Assembly: GCA_947493535.1 (NCBI GenBank)
Contig: CANLRK010000003.1
Span: forward strand, 248,001-312,000
Source of the DNA: an uncultured Flavobacteriaceae bacterium
GTDB taxonomy: Bacteria > Bacteroidota > Bacteroidia > Flavobacteriales > Flavobacteriaceae
Direction of reading: 5' to 3'
DNA length: 64,000 bases
Shown here: positions 56,345 through 64,000 of the stretch, piece by piece
Numbering within the stretch: the first letter of the stretch is position 1
How the letters are laid out: the number at the start of each line of letters is the position of its first letter
Notes under the pieces: model-generated
Databases searched by the model: none
Told to the model about the DNA's origin: nothing
Seen by the model: only the letters and a program-made list of their open reading frames with translations
Translations under genes and position numbers: made by a program

Positions 56345-57118
56345 ATGGGTATATTTTATAAATATCAAGGAACCGGAAATGATTTTATCATGATTGATAA
56401 TCGTGATAATGTATTTCAAAATAAAACAACAGAATTGATTAAGCTGTTGTGTGATAGACGATTTGGGGTTGGAGCAGACGGACTTATTTTGTTAGAAAAA
56501 AGTGAGATAGCTGACTTTAAAATGGTGTATTTCAATGCAGACGGTAATCAAGGTACTATGTGTGGTAATGGAGGAAGGTGTGTTGTTGCCTTTGCAAAGT
56601 ATTTAGATACTATTTCAGACAGAACCATATTTGAAGCTGTAGATGGTAAGCACTATGCAACAATAGAAGGAGATGTTGTGAAATTACAAATGAATGATGT
56701 TGAAGAAATTACGTGTAATGATAATAGTGTTTTTTTGAATACGGGCTCGCCACATCATATACAGTTTGAAGAAGATCTTTCAGCTATGGATGTTGTTGCT
56801 ATTGGTAGGAAGATTAGAAATGAAGTTTATGGGACAGCAGGAAGTAATGTGAATTTTGTAAAAAAGATAAATGACTCTCTATTTAAAATGCGTACTTACG
56901 AGCGGGGTGTAGAAGATGAAACTTTAGCTTGTGGTACAGGAGCAACAGCAGTTGCTATAGCTATGCATAATTTAAAAAAGACAGCTCTAAATAAGCTAAT
57001 ATTACAGGTTGAAGGAGGAGAGTTAGAAGTGTCTTTTAAAGTGGTAGGAAAAAAGTATACCGAAGTGTTTTTAAAAGGTAAGGCTGTTCAAGTGTTTAAA
57101 GGAGAAATAACATGGTAA
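56345..57118 (+). CDS. dapF: Diaminopimelate epimerase
   Basis: FYKYQGTGNDFIMIDNRD, NADGNQGTMCGNGGRC, ERGVEDETLACGTGATAVA; start moved to MGIFYKYQG. Confidence 0.96.
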   Translation: MGIFYKYQGTGNDFIMIDNRDNVFQNKTTELIKLLCDRRFGVGADGLILLEKSEIADFKMVYFNADGNQGTMCGNGGRCVVAFAKYLDTISDRTIFEAVDGKHYATIEGDVVKLQMNDVEEITCNDNSVFLNTGSPHHIQFEEDLSAMDVVAIGRKIRNEVYGTAGSNVNFVKKINDSLFKMRTYERGVEDETLACGTGATAVAIAMHNLKKTALNKLILQVEGGELEVSFKVVGKKYTEVFLKGKAVQVFKGEITW

Positions 57119-57630
57119 CATTAACAGGAGATAGGGTTTACCTCAGGGCTCTTGAGCCTGAGGATTTAGAGTTACTCTATGCAATAGAAAACGATGAATC
57201 AGTTTGGGAAGTTAGTCAAACCCAAACACCGTATTCTAGGTTTTTAATAAAGCAATATTTAGAAAATTGTCACAAAGATATATATGAGGTAAAGCAATTA
57301 CGCTTGGTAATTGTTACGCATCAAAATGAAGCTGTTGGTTTTGTTGATTTATTTGATTTTGACCCTAAAAATAACAAAGTAGGTTTAGGAGTGTTAATTT
57401 TAGATCATGAGCGAGGAAAGAACTACGGAGAAGAAGCATTACGCTTATTGATAGCCTATGCTTTTAATAATTTATATGTCCATCAGCTGTATGCAAATGT
57501 ACTAGAAGATAATATCCCGAGTATTAACTTGTTTAAAAAACTAGGATTTCAATCATCAGCTTTAAAAAAAGATTGGGTGCAAGAAGCAGGGGTTTATAAA
57601 AATGAATATTTATTTCAATTAATAAGGTAA
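57112..57630 (+). CDS. GNAT family N-acetyltransferase (RimJ/RimL-like)
   Basis: LTGDRVYLRALEPEDLELLYAIEND, DHERGKNYGEEALRLLIAYAFNNLYVHQLYANVLEDNIPSINLFKKLGF. Confidence 0.92.
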   Translation: MVTLTGDRVYLRALEPEDLELLYAIENDESVWEVSQTQTPYSRFLIKQYLENCHKDIYEVKQLRLVIVTHQNEAVGFVDLFDFDPKNNKVGLGVLILDHERGKNYGEEALRLLIAYAFNNLYVHQLYANVLEDNIPSINLFKKLGFQSSALKKDWVQEAGVYKNEYLFQLIR

Positions 57631-58655
57631 TGTATATAAAAAAGATTTTAGTTGTTGTTTCATTGTTAGGGTTAATAGTGTGTGCTTTTTTTGCATACTA
57701 TATATATAATGCAATTTTTGTAACTAATACTGCTTTTGAAAATGATAAGGCTATAATTTATATCAACTCAGATGCAACGTTTGCTAATGTTTTAGAGGAT
57801 ATAGCTCCACTGTTGAGAGATGCGGAGACTTTTGTGTCGGTTGCTAACAAGAAAAAATATAGCACAAATGTAAAACCTGGTAAATATGAAATTATCAAAG
57901 GGATGAATAATAATGATATTGTTAATACGTTACGTGTTAATAATTTACCAGTTAAAGTATCTTTTAATAATCAAGAAGATCTAGAAAGTTTGGCAGGTAG
58001 AGTTGCTACTCAAATAGAAGCGGATAGTATTACTTTAGTAAAGGCGTTTCAGGATTCTGATTTCTTAAAAAAATCAGGTTTTAATACTGATACTGCTTTA
58101 GGAATGTATATAGCTAATAGTTATGAATTCTTTTGGAATACTTCAGCAGAAGAGTTTAGGGATAGAATGTATAAAGAATATAATAGGTTTTGGTCTGAAG
58201 AAAGAGTAGAGAAAGCTAAAAAAATAGGATTATCTAAAGATGAGGTGTTATCTCTAGCTGCAATTGTGCAAAAAGAAACTGTTAAAATAGATGAGCGTCC
58301 AAGAGTAGCCGGAGTTTATATGAATAGGATTGATAAAAGAATGTTGTTGCAGGCCGATCCTACTGTAGTTTATGCGGTAAAAAAAGATTCAGGGAAACAA
58401 TTAAAGAGAGTGTTGTTTGAGCATTTAAAAATAAGCTCACCATATAATACATATATTCATATAGGAGTACCTCCGGGGCCAATAACAATGCCTGATATTT
58501 CTGCCATAGATGCGGTATTGAATTATGAAAAACATGATTTTTTATATTTTGTTGCGAGCACTAAAAATATGGGATACCACCAATTTGCAAAAACACTATC
58601 GCAGCATAATAGAAATGCTGAGGCTTACAGAAGATGGGTTGCTAAAATTCATTAA
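57630..58655 (+). CDS. mltG: Endolytic transglycosylase MltG
   Basis: LSLAAIVQKETVKIDERPRVAGVYMNRIDKRMLLQADPTVVYA, SPYNTYIHIGVPPGPITMP. Confidence 0.94.
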   Translation: MYIKKILVVVSLLGLIVCAFFAYYIYNAIFVTNTAFENDKAIIYINSDATFANVLEDIAPLLRDAETFVSVANKKKYSTNVKPGKYEIIKGMNNNDIVNTLRVNNLPVKVSFNNQEDLESLAGRVATQIEADSITLVKAFQDSDFLKKSGFNTDTALGMYIANSYEFFWNTSAEEFRDRMYKEYNRFWSEERVEKAKKIGLSKDEVLSLAAIVQKETVKIDERPRVAGVYMNRIDKRMLLQADPTVVYAVKKDSGKQLKRVLFEHLKISSPYNTYIHIGVPPGPITMPDISAIDAVLNYEKHDFLYFVASTKNMGYHQFAKTLSQHNRNAEAYRRWVAKIH

Positions 58656-58717
58656 TGCGCTGATTTTCTTTGTTTTAAGAAAAAATGTAATTATCTTTAA
58701 TGTTCCAAAAAATATAA

Positions 58718-58725
58718 TATCTTTG
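58718..58725 (+). promoter_or_regulatory. -7 box TATCTTTG upstream of the lysozyme-like gene
   Basis: TAnnTTTG consensus. Confidence 0.5.
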
Positions 58726-58798
58726 CCGACTGAAATTTTAAGCATTTCATTAATTCGCTTTAAATAACGAAGAAAGTAAGTCTTAAGAAATCAATTTT

Positions 58799-59461
58799 AT
58801 GATAAAGAAATTTATAGGAATTTTATTTATCTCGGTAGTAATTTTTATGATTGCAACGGGATTTACGTCAAAGAAAGAGTTGATTGCTGATAGTAATAAG
58901 AACTCTGAAGTGAAGGAAAATTTAGAATTGTTATATACAGTTTTAAATGAAAACGAAATTGAAGCTGAAGCGGATGAAGCAGAGGTTCCTTTTTCGTTAT
59001 TTTTAGGAAAATCATTTATAGGCTTTAAAGAAGCTTTAGGTTTTAAAGAGTCTCAAGGAAAGTATCATATAGTAAATACTTTAGGGTACTTAGGGAAATA
59101 CCAATTTGGTAGAGGAACTTTAAAATTAATAGGGATTTATAACATAAATTCCTTTATGAATGATCCGTCTCTCCAAGAAAAAGCTTTCGAAGCCAACTTG
59201 TCAAGAAATAAGTGGGTGTTACGAAGAGATATCAAAAGATTTGTTGGAAAAACTATAGCAGGTGTTAAAATTACCGAATCGGGTATTTTAGCTGCGGCTC
59301 ATTTAGGAGGTCCAGGAAATGTAAAGACTTTTTTGCGAAGTTATGGAGCTAATGGTTTTTCTGATGCTTATGGTAGCTCTGTTCGTTATTACATGAAAAA
59401 ATTTGCAGGTTATGATACATCTTCTATTAAAGAAGATAAGAAAGCAAAAGTAGAGTTGTAG
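58799..59461 (+). CDS. Exported lysozyme/transglycosylase-like protein
   Basis: N-terminal hydrophobic segment; KESQGKYHIVNTLGYLGKYQFGRGTLKLIGI; ITESGILAAAHLGGPGNVKTFLRS. Confidence 0.7.
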   Translation: MIKKFIGILFISVVIFMIATGFTSKKELIADSNKNSEVKENLELLYTVLNENEIEAEADEAEVPFSLFLGKSFIGFKEALGFKESQGKYHIVNTLGYLGKYQFGRGTLKLIGIYNINSFMNDPSLQEKAFEANLSRNKWVLRRDIKRFVGKTIAGVKITESGILAAAHLGGPGNVKTFLRSYGANGFSDAYGSSVRYYMKKFAGYDTSSIKEDKKAKVEL

Positions 59462-59485
59462 AAAAAACAATACAAGAAAGAAAGT

Positions 59486-59518
59486 AAGCGGTAATATTTT
59501 TTATTACCGCTTTTTTAC
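59486..59518. terminator. Bidirectional terminator
   Basis: aagcggtaata-tttttt-attaccgcttttttac. Confidence 0.8.
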
Positions 59519-60225
59519 TTTTGAATGATAAATATACACGGTTTTTTGTGGAGGTCTATAGGGTTTTTACTCCAAAATTTAGCGGTTTTGGTAAGTATAA
59601 GTTCCGAAGGGAGTGTTATGTCACAAGCAATACAAATATTTGTATTCGGGTGTAGTGTGGTAGTTAAGTCTTCTAACATTTTATTGTTTCTATATGGAGT
59701 TTCAATAAAAACCTGTGACTGATTATAATCACTTGAAAGTTTTTCTAAGCGCTTAATAGATGTTTTTCGTTCACTTTTATCAATAGGTAAGTAACCGTTA
59801 AAGGCAAAATTTTGGCCATTAAAACCAGATCCCATCATAGCTAGTAAAATGGAAGAAGGTCCAACTAGTGGTCTTACTTGAATGTTTTTTTCGTGTGCTA
59901 TTTTTACCACATCTGCTCCTGGATCAGCAATAGCTGGACATCCAGCTTCAGATAATAAGCCTATTATTTTTCCTTCTGTGCACGAATTTAAAAAAGAAGG
60001 AATGTCTGCTGGGTCGGTAAACTTGTTTAACGGATGCAGTATTAAATCTGGCTGAGATTTTTTAGGGCAAACGCGTTTAATAAACCTACGTGCTGTTTTT
60101 TCATTTTCAACAATAAATTCATTTGTCATTTCAAGTACTTTTTTTACAGAAATAGGAAGTACTTCTAGAGGTTCGGTATCACCTAGTGTTGTAGGTATTA
60201 AATATAGTTTTCCGGTTAGTTTCAT
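59515..60225 (-). CDS. SAM-dependent tetrapyrrole-methylase family protein (RsmI-like)
   Basis: GKLYLIPTTLGDT, GLLSEAGCPAIADPGADVV, VGPSSILLAMMGSGFNGQNFAFNGYLP, FIETPYRNNKMLEDL. Confidence 0.9.
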   Translation of the reverse strand: MKLTGKLYLIPTTLGDTEPLEVLPISVKKVLEMTNEFIVENEKTARRFIKRVCPKKSQPDLILHPLNKFTDPADIPSFLNSCTEGKIIGLLSEAGCPAIADPGADVVKIAHEKNIQVRPLVGPSSILLAMMGSGFNGQNFAFNGYLPIDKSERKTSIKRLEKLSSDYNQSQVFIETPYRNNKMLEDLTTTLHPNTNICIACDITLPSELILTKTAKFWSKNPIDLHKKPCIFIIQK

Positions 60226-60228
60226 GGT

Positions 60229-60684
60229 TTAAATTTTTTTAGCTATTTCGGTACAAGCATGATCAAGCATTTGGTATACTTTTTCAAAGCCATCGTCTTC
60301 GTCGTAATATGGATCGGGTACATCTTTATCTTTACTTGTAGGTATTTCATTTAAAATGAGTTTCACTTTTTTCCTGTCAATATCATTTTTTGCTAATGCT
60401 ATGATGTTTCTTTCGTTAGATTTATCCATAACGTATATAGTGTCAAATACAGCAAAATCATTAGTTATAAACTGTCTGCTACGTTGGTTGGTAATGTCTA
60501 TTCCGTGTGTTTTAGCTACTTTTATTGAGCGTTGGTCAGGAAGTTCACCGCTATGAAATGCCGATGTGCCAGCGGAATCAACGTAAATAAAATCATTATT
60601 TACTTTTGATTTCAGAATTCCTTCAGCTAAAGGGGATCTACAGATGTTCCCTAGGCAAACCATTAGTATTCGAGTGTGTATCAT
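60229..60684 (-). CDS. Low-molecular-weight protein tyrosine phosphatase
   Basis: ILMVCLGNICRSPLAEGIL P-loop; VPDPYYDEDDGFEKVYQML. Confidence 0.95.
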   Translation of the reverse strand: MIHTRILMVCLGNICRSPLAEGILKSKVNNDFIYVDSAGTSAFHSGELPDQRSIKVAKTHGIDITNQRSRQFITNDFAVFDTIYVMDKSNERNIIALAKNDIDRKKVKLILNEIPTSKDKDVPDPYYDEDDGFEKVYQMLDHACTEIAKKI

Positions 60685-60714
60685 AAAAAACGTAATAAAG
60701 GTACAATTTAAGCA

Positions 60715-60752
60715 TAAAAAAAATCATCATCTTAATTAGGATGATGATTTTT
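60715..60752 (-). terminator. Intrinsic terminator of dnaA
   Basis: aaaaaaaatcatcatc-ttaatta-ggatgatgattttt. Confidence 0.8.
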
Positions 60753-60773
60753 ATGTGATATAAATAAGAGGTG

Positions 60774-62201
60774 TTACAGAGTTAGTTTTTTCTGTAAATC
60801 ATCCACGTATTTTTTAAATTGTTTATCGGTATGTGCTAAATTATCAACAGTTTTACAAGCGTGTAATACTGTAGCATGATCTCTTTTTCCAATTTGATTA
60901 CCAATACTTGCTAAAGAAGCTTTGGTGAATTTTTTTGCGAAAAACATAGCTAATTGTCTTGCTTGTACTATATGACGTTTTCTGGTTTTGGATTGTAGTG
61001 TACCAACATCCATAGAAAAATAATCAGAAACTACTTTTTGAATATAGTCAATAGATATTTCTCGTTTGGTGTGTTTTACAAATTTTTCAACTATCTGACG
61101 AGTTAAATCTAATGTGATTTCTTTTTTATTGAATGATGATTGAGCAATAAGTGAAACTATTGCGCCTTCCAATTCACGTACATTGGATTTAATGTTTTTA
61201 GCTACATATTCTACAATTTCATCAGGCATTTCAACACCATCTCGATATAGTTTGTTTTTAAGTATTGCTACTCTAGTTTCAAAATCTGGTCGTTGTAACT
61301 CTGCTGATAACCCCCATTTGAAACGTGATAGTAAACGCTGTTCAATATCTTGCATATCAACAGGTGCTTTGTCTGACGTTAAAATAATCTGCTTACCGTT
61401 TTGGTGTAAGTGATTAAAAATGTGAAAAAATACATCTTGAGTACCTGCTTTACCTGATAAAAACTGAACGTCGTCAATAATAAGTACGTCAATAATTTGG
61501 TAGAAATGAATAAAATCATTTCGGTTATTTTTTCGTACAGCATCGGTGTATTGCTGAATAAACTTTTCTGCAGCAATATATAATACTGTTTTTTCAGGAT
61601 ATTTTTCTTTTACATCAATACCTATTGCATGAGCGATATGTGTTTTCCCTAATCCAACGCCTCCAAAAATTAATAACGGGTTAAATGCTGTGCCACCTGG
61701 TTTGTTGGCAACGGCTAAACCTGCAGATCTTGCTAATCGGTTAGAATCTCCCTCTAAGAAATTTTCAAAATTGTAACTAGGGTTTAGTTGCGATTCAATT
61801 TTTACATTTCTTATCCCGGGAATAATAAATGGGTTTTTTAATTCAGGACTTTTGTTTTTTAAAGGAACATCAACGTTTTGAGGTTTTACAGAAGCTCTGT
61901 TGGTGCTAGGTATTTTTTCTGTAAATGGTTGTTTATTCCCATATGTGTTTTCCATTTTAATGTTATACACAAGTTTTGCTGACTCCCCTAACTCTTTTGT
62001 CAACGCAACTTTTAGTAATTTTACATAGTGCTCTTCTAACCACTCGTAAAAGAATTTACTAGGTACCTGAATACTTAACACATTATCAGTGAGTTTTATA
62101 GGTTTAATAGGTTCAAACCATGTTTTGTAAGCCTGAGGTTGTATGTTGTCTTTTATGAAAGACAAGCAATTTTCCCAAACTGATAATGCTGTATTATTCA
62201 T
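60774..62201 (-). CDS. dnaA: Chromosomal replication initiator DnaA
   Basis: NPLLIFGGVGLGKTHIAHAIG, DVLIIDDVQFLSGKAGTQDVFFHIFNHL, IGNQIGKRDHATVLHACKTV. Confidence 0.97.
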   Translation of the reverse strand: MNNTALSVWENCLSFIKDNIQPQAYKTWFEPIKPIKLTDNVLSIQVPSKFFYEWLEEHYVKLLKVALTKELGESAKLVYNIKMENTYGNKQPFTEKIPSTNRASVKPQNVDVPLKNKSPELKNPFIIPGIRNVKIESQLNPSYNFENFLEGDSNRLARSAGLAVANKPGGTAFNPLLIFGGVGLGKTHIAHAIGIDVKEKYPEKTVLYIAAEKFIQQYTDAVRKNNRNDFIHFYQIIDVLIIDDVQFLSGKAGTQDVFFHIFNHLHQNGKQIILTSDKAPVDMQDIEQRLLSRFKWGLSAELQRPDFETRVAILKNKLYRDGVEMPDEIVEYVAKNIKSNVRELEGAIVSLIAQSSFNKKEITLDLTRQIVEKFVKHTKREISIDYIQKVVSDYFSMDVGTLQSKTRKRHIVQARQLAMFFAKKFTKASLASIGNQIGKRDHATVLHACKTVDNLAHTDKQFKKYVDDLQKKLTL

Positions 62202-62389
62202 TGATTAAAATTGGTTATTTTAGTTTTTTAATTCAAGTTGAGATGTTTCTATCGTCAATTATTATTGGGGATGACAAATATGTGAACAAAAAAGTGAAAA
62301 AAAAAACCGAATTGCTATTGAATTTTTAATTTTTTTTTCTCATACTTAATAGCATTTCAATGGTTGCTTAAGTTAGGCAAAAAAAAGAC

Positions 62390-62788
62390 ATGAAAAAACA
62401 TCAAACAACATTAAGAGTAAGATATGCTGAAACCGATCAAATGGGAGTGGTATATTATGGTAATTATGCACAATACTTAGAAATAGCACGTGTAGAGTGG
62501 ATGCGTTCACATGGTGTTTCATATAAAAAAATGGAGCTTGATGGAGTGATGTTGCCTGTGGTTAATTTAACAATAAATTATAAAAAGCCTGCAGTTTATG
62601 ATGAAGTTTTAACGGTACATACAAGTTTAAAACAATTACCTAGTGTTAAGATAACTTTTCTACATGAGATATTTAATGAAAAGAACGAATTACTTAATAC
62701 TGCAGAAGTAACACTTGTATTTGTAGATATGAAAACTAACAAACCAATGAAATGTCCTGATTTTTTATTAGAAAAATTTAAAAGTTAA
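62390..62788 (+). CDS. Acyl-CoA thioesterase, hotdog fold (YbgC/4HBT-like)
   Basis: RVRYAETDQMGVVYYGNYAQYLEIARVEWMRSHG. Confidence 0.94.
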   Translation: MKKHQTTLRVRYAETDQMGVVYYGNYAQYLEIARVEWMRSHGVSYKKMELDGVMLPVVNLTINYKKPAVYDEVLTVHTSLKQLPSVKITFLHEIFNEKNELLNTAEVTLVFVDMKTNKPMKCPDFLLEKFKS

Positions 62789-63402
62789 GCGGTTATTTCT
62801 TTTATATCAATACCAAACGTATTGTTGAAAATGTCAAAAACTTTCTGAGCGTCTTTCATTCTAACAGGTATGGTGTATTCGCAATTTATTTCTAATGTTT
62901 GCTTACTTATGGTAAGTTTCTTCTCTTTAATTATACGCATTACCTTATTCATATCTTTGTAATCAAAACTAACTACAAATACCCTATCAATTGTTTTTTC
63001 AACAATAGTCGCTACTTCTATAACTGATTTTGCTGCAGTTTTATTAGCATTCATCAAGCCTCCAACACCTAATTTAGTACCTCCAAAATAACGCACAACA
63101 ACAATGAGTATGTTGGTTAATTCATAAGCTTGAATTTGACCGTATATTGGAGGTCCAGCTGAATTACTTGGTTCACCATCATCATTGGCTCTGTATTTAA
63201 TTTTGTTTGTACCTAGTTGCCATGCATAACACCAATGGCGTGCTGTATGATGTTCTTTTTTGAGGTTTTCAATAATTGGTTTTACATCATCTTCAGAAGT
63301 TATAGGGTAAGCATAGCCGTAAAATTTACTTCCACGGTCTTTAAATAGCTCGCCTGTAAAAGGTTTTTCGATGGTTTTATATGTGTCTTTTAGTGTTGAC
63401 AA
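62785..63402 (-). CDS. YigZ/IMPACT family protein
   Basis: DRGSKFYGYAYPI, HHTARHWCYAWQLG, DDGEPSNSAGPPIYGQIQAYELTNILIVVVRYFGGTKLGVGGL. Confidence 0.94.
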   Translation of the reverse strand: MSTLKDTYKTIEKPFTGELFKDRGSKFYGYAYPITSEDDVKPIIENLKKEHHTARHWCYAWQLGTNKIKYRANDDGEPSNSAGPPIYGQIQAYELTNILIVVVRYFGGTKLGVGGLMNANKTAAKSVIEVATIVEKTIDRVFVVSFDYKDMNKVMRIIKEKKLTISKQTLEINCEYTIPVRMKDAQKVFDIFNNTFGIDIKEITA

Positions 63403-63412
63403 ATAAATAAGA

Positions 63413-64000
63413 TTAAAGTGTGATTAAAAGTATAGAAATTATTGCAATGAAGATTCCGACCCAATTTTTAAGATACATTTTTTCTTTAAAAATTAACAAT
63501 CCTAGTAAAGTAGTAAGCATTACTATAGCTACATTATTTATGGTGAAAATTTCAGCACTACTCATAGTTTTAGTAGCTAAAGACTTAAGTAAGAAGATAA
63601 TAGAATAGTAGTTTACAATACCAAGTATAGCACCAGCAATAATATTTTTATATGATATAGCAGTTTTTTTAAAAAAATACATAAATAGTCCCATTAAACC
63701 AGCTAGTAGAAATACAATTGCAGAAAATAAAGAGAGTTCGTCATCTGTAACATATTTATGTTGAATGTATTTGATAAGGGTGTCTATTATTCCAGATCCT
63801 AAAAAAAGAAGGAAAGGGTAAATAAAGTTTTTGTTTTTGGTTATAGGAGTTTCCTTTAAAACAGATAAATAAACTGCGCATAAAGCCAAGATGATGCCTA
63901 AAACTTTTTGAAAATTTAGTTGTTCGTTATATAAATACAAGCCAAAAATAACAGGTATGACAATAGACATTTTTCCAGCTACTGAAGCAACTCCTACTCC
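63413..64000 (-). CDS. EamA/DMT-type transporter, C-terminal part (runs off window end)
   Basis: Multiple TM helices; frame open to the right edge (GVGVASVAGKMSIVIPVIFGLYLYNEQLNFQKVLGIILALCAVYLS). Confidence 0.85.
   Translation of the reverse strand, partial: GVGVASVAGKMSIVIPVIFGLYLYNEQLNFQKVLGIILALCAVYLSVLKETPITKNKNFIYPFLLFLGSGIIDTLIKYIQHKYVTDDELSLFSAIVFLLAGLMGLFMYFFKKTAISYKNIIAGAILGIVNYYSIIFLLKSLATKTMSSAEIFTINNVAIVMLTTLLGLLIFKEKMYLKNWVGIFIAIISILLITL

Noticed and set aside
1-64000. Prophage, IS element, toxin-antitoxin or defence-system content
   Set aside because: Scanned all listed ORFs; no transposase, integrase, phage structural, restriction-modification or nuclease/defence signature found. 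The DnaQ-like exonuclease and DEAD-like protein do not sit in a defence context.

Overview
This 64 kb, low-GC window has the gene content and signals of a Bacteroidota chromosome, most likely Flavobacteriaceae: TAnnTTTG promoters, T9SS sorting domains, gldF/gldG, a DUF4295 small protein and tandem DUF368 genes. It is densely packed with mostly conserved genes. These include hisS (partial), fmt, aroE, two DUF368 genes, an OstA/LptA-like gene, an M61 peptidase, a 2-oxoacid dehydrogenase E2, cinA, rpmB-rpmG-DUF4295-ftsY, htpG, a KAS III gene, recR, menD, dnaN, gldG/gldF, a cysteine desulfurase, rplS, trmD, a long-form GAPDH, a Do-type protease, dapF, mltG and dnaA. There is one tRNA-Met(CAT). I saw no rRNA, CRISPR array, prophage, IS element or recognisable defence island. 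I found no clear, large undescribed system. The best leads are: (1) a DUF6705-like secreted protein whose intact signal peptide is preceded by ATA instead of ATG, flanked by two related repeats; (2) an uncharacterised BamE/SmpA-like membrane protein inserted between gldF and gldG with TAATG coupling on both sides; (3) a stand-alone, degenerate DEAD-box RecA1 domain upstream of gldF; (4) a lysozyme-like exported protein beside mltG; (5) a possible structured leader upstream of rplS. Product calls come from reading protein motifs by eye; no database search was run.
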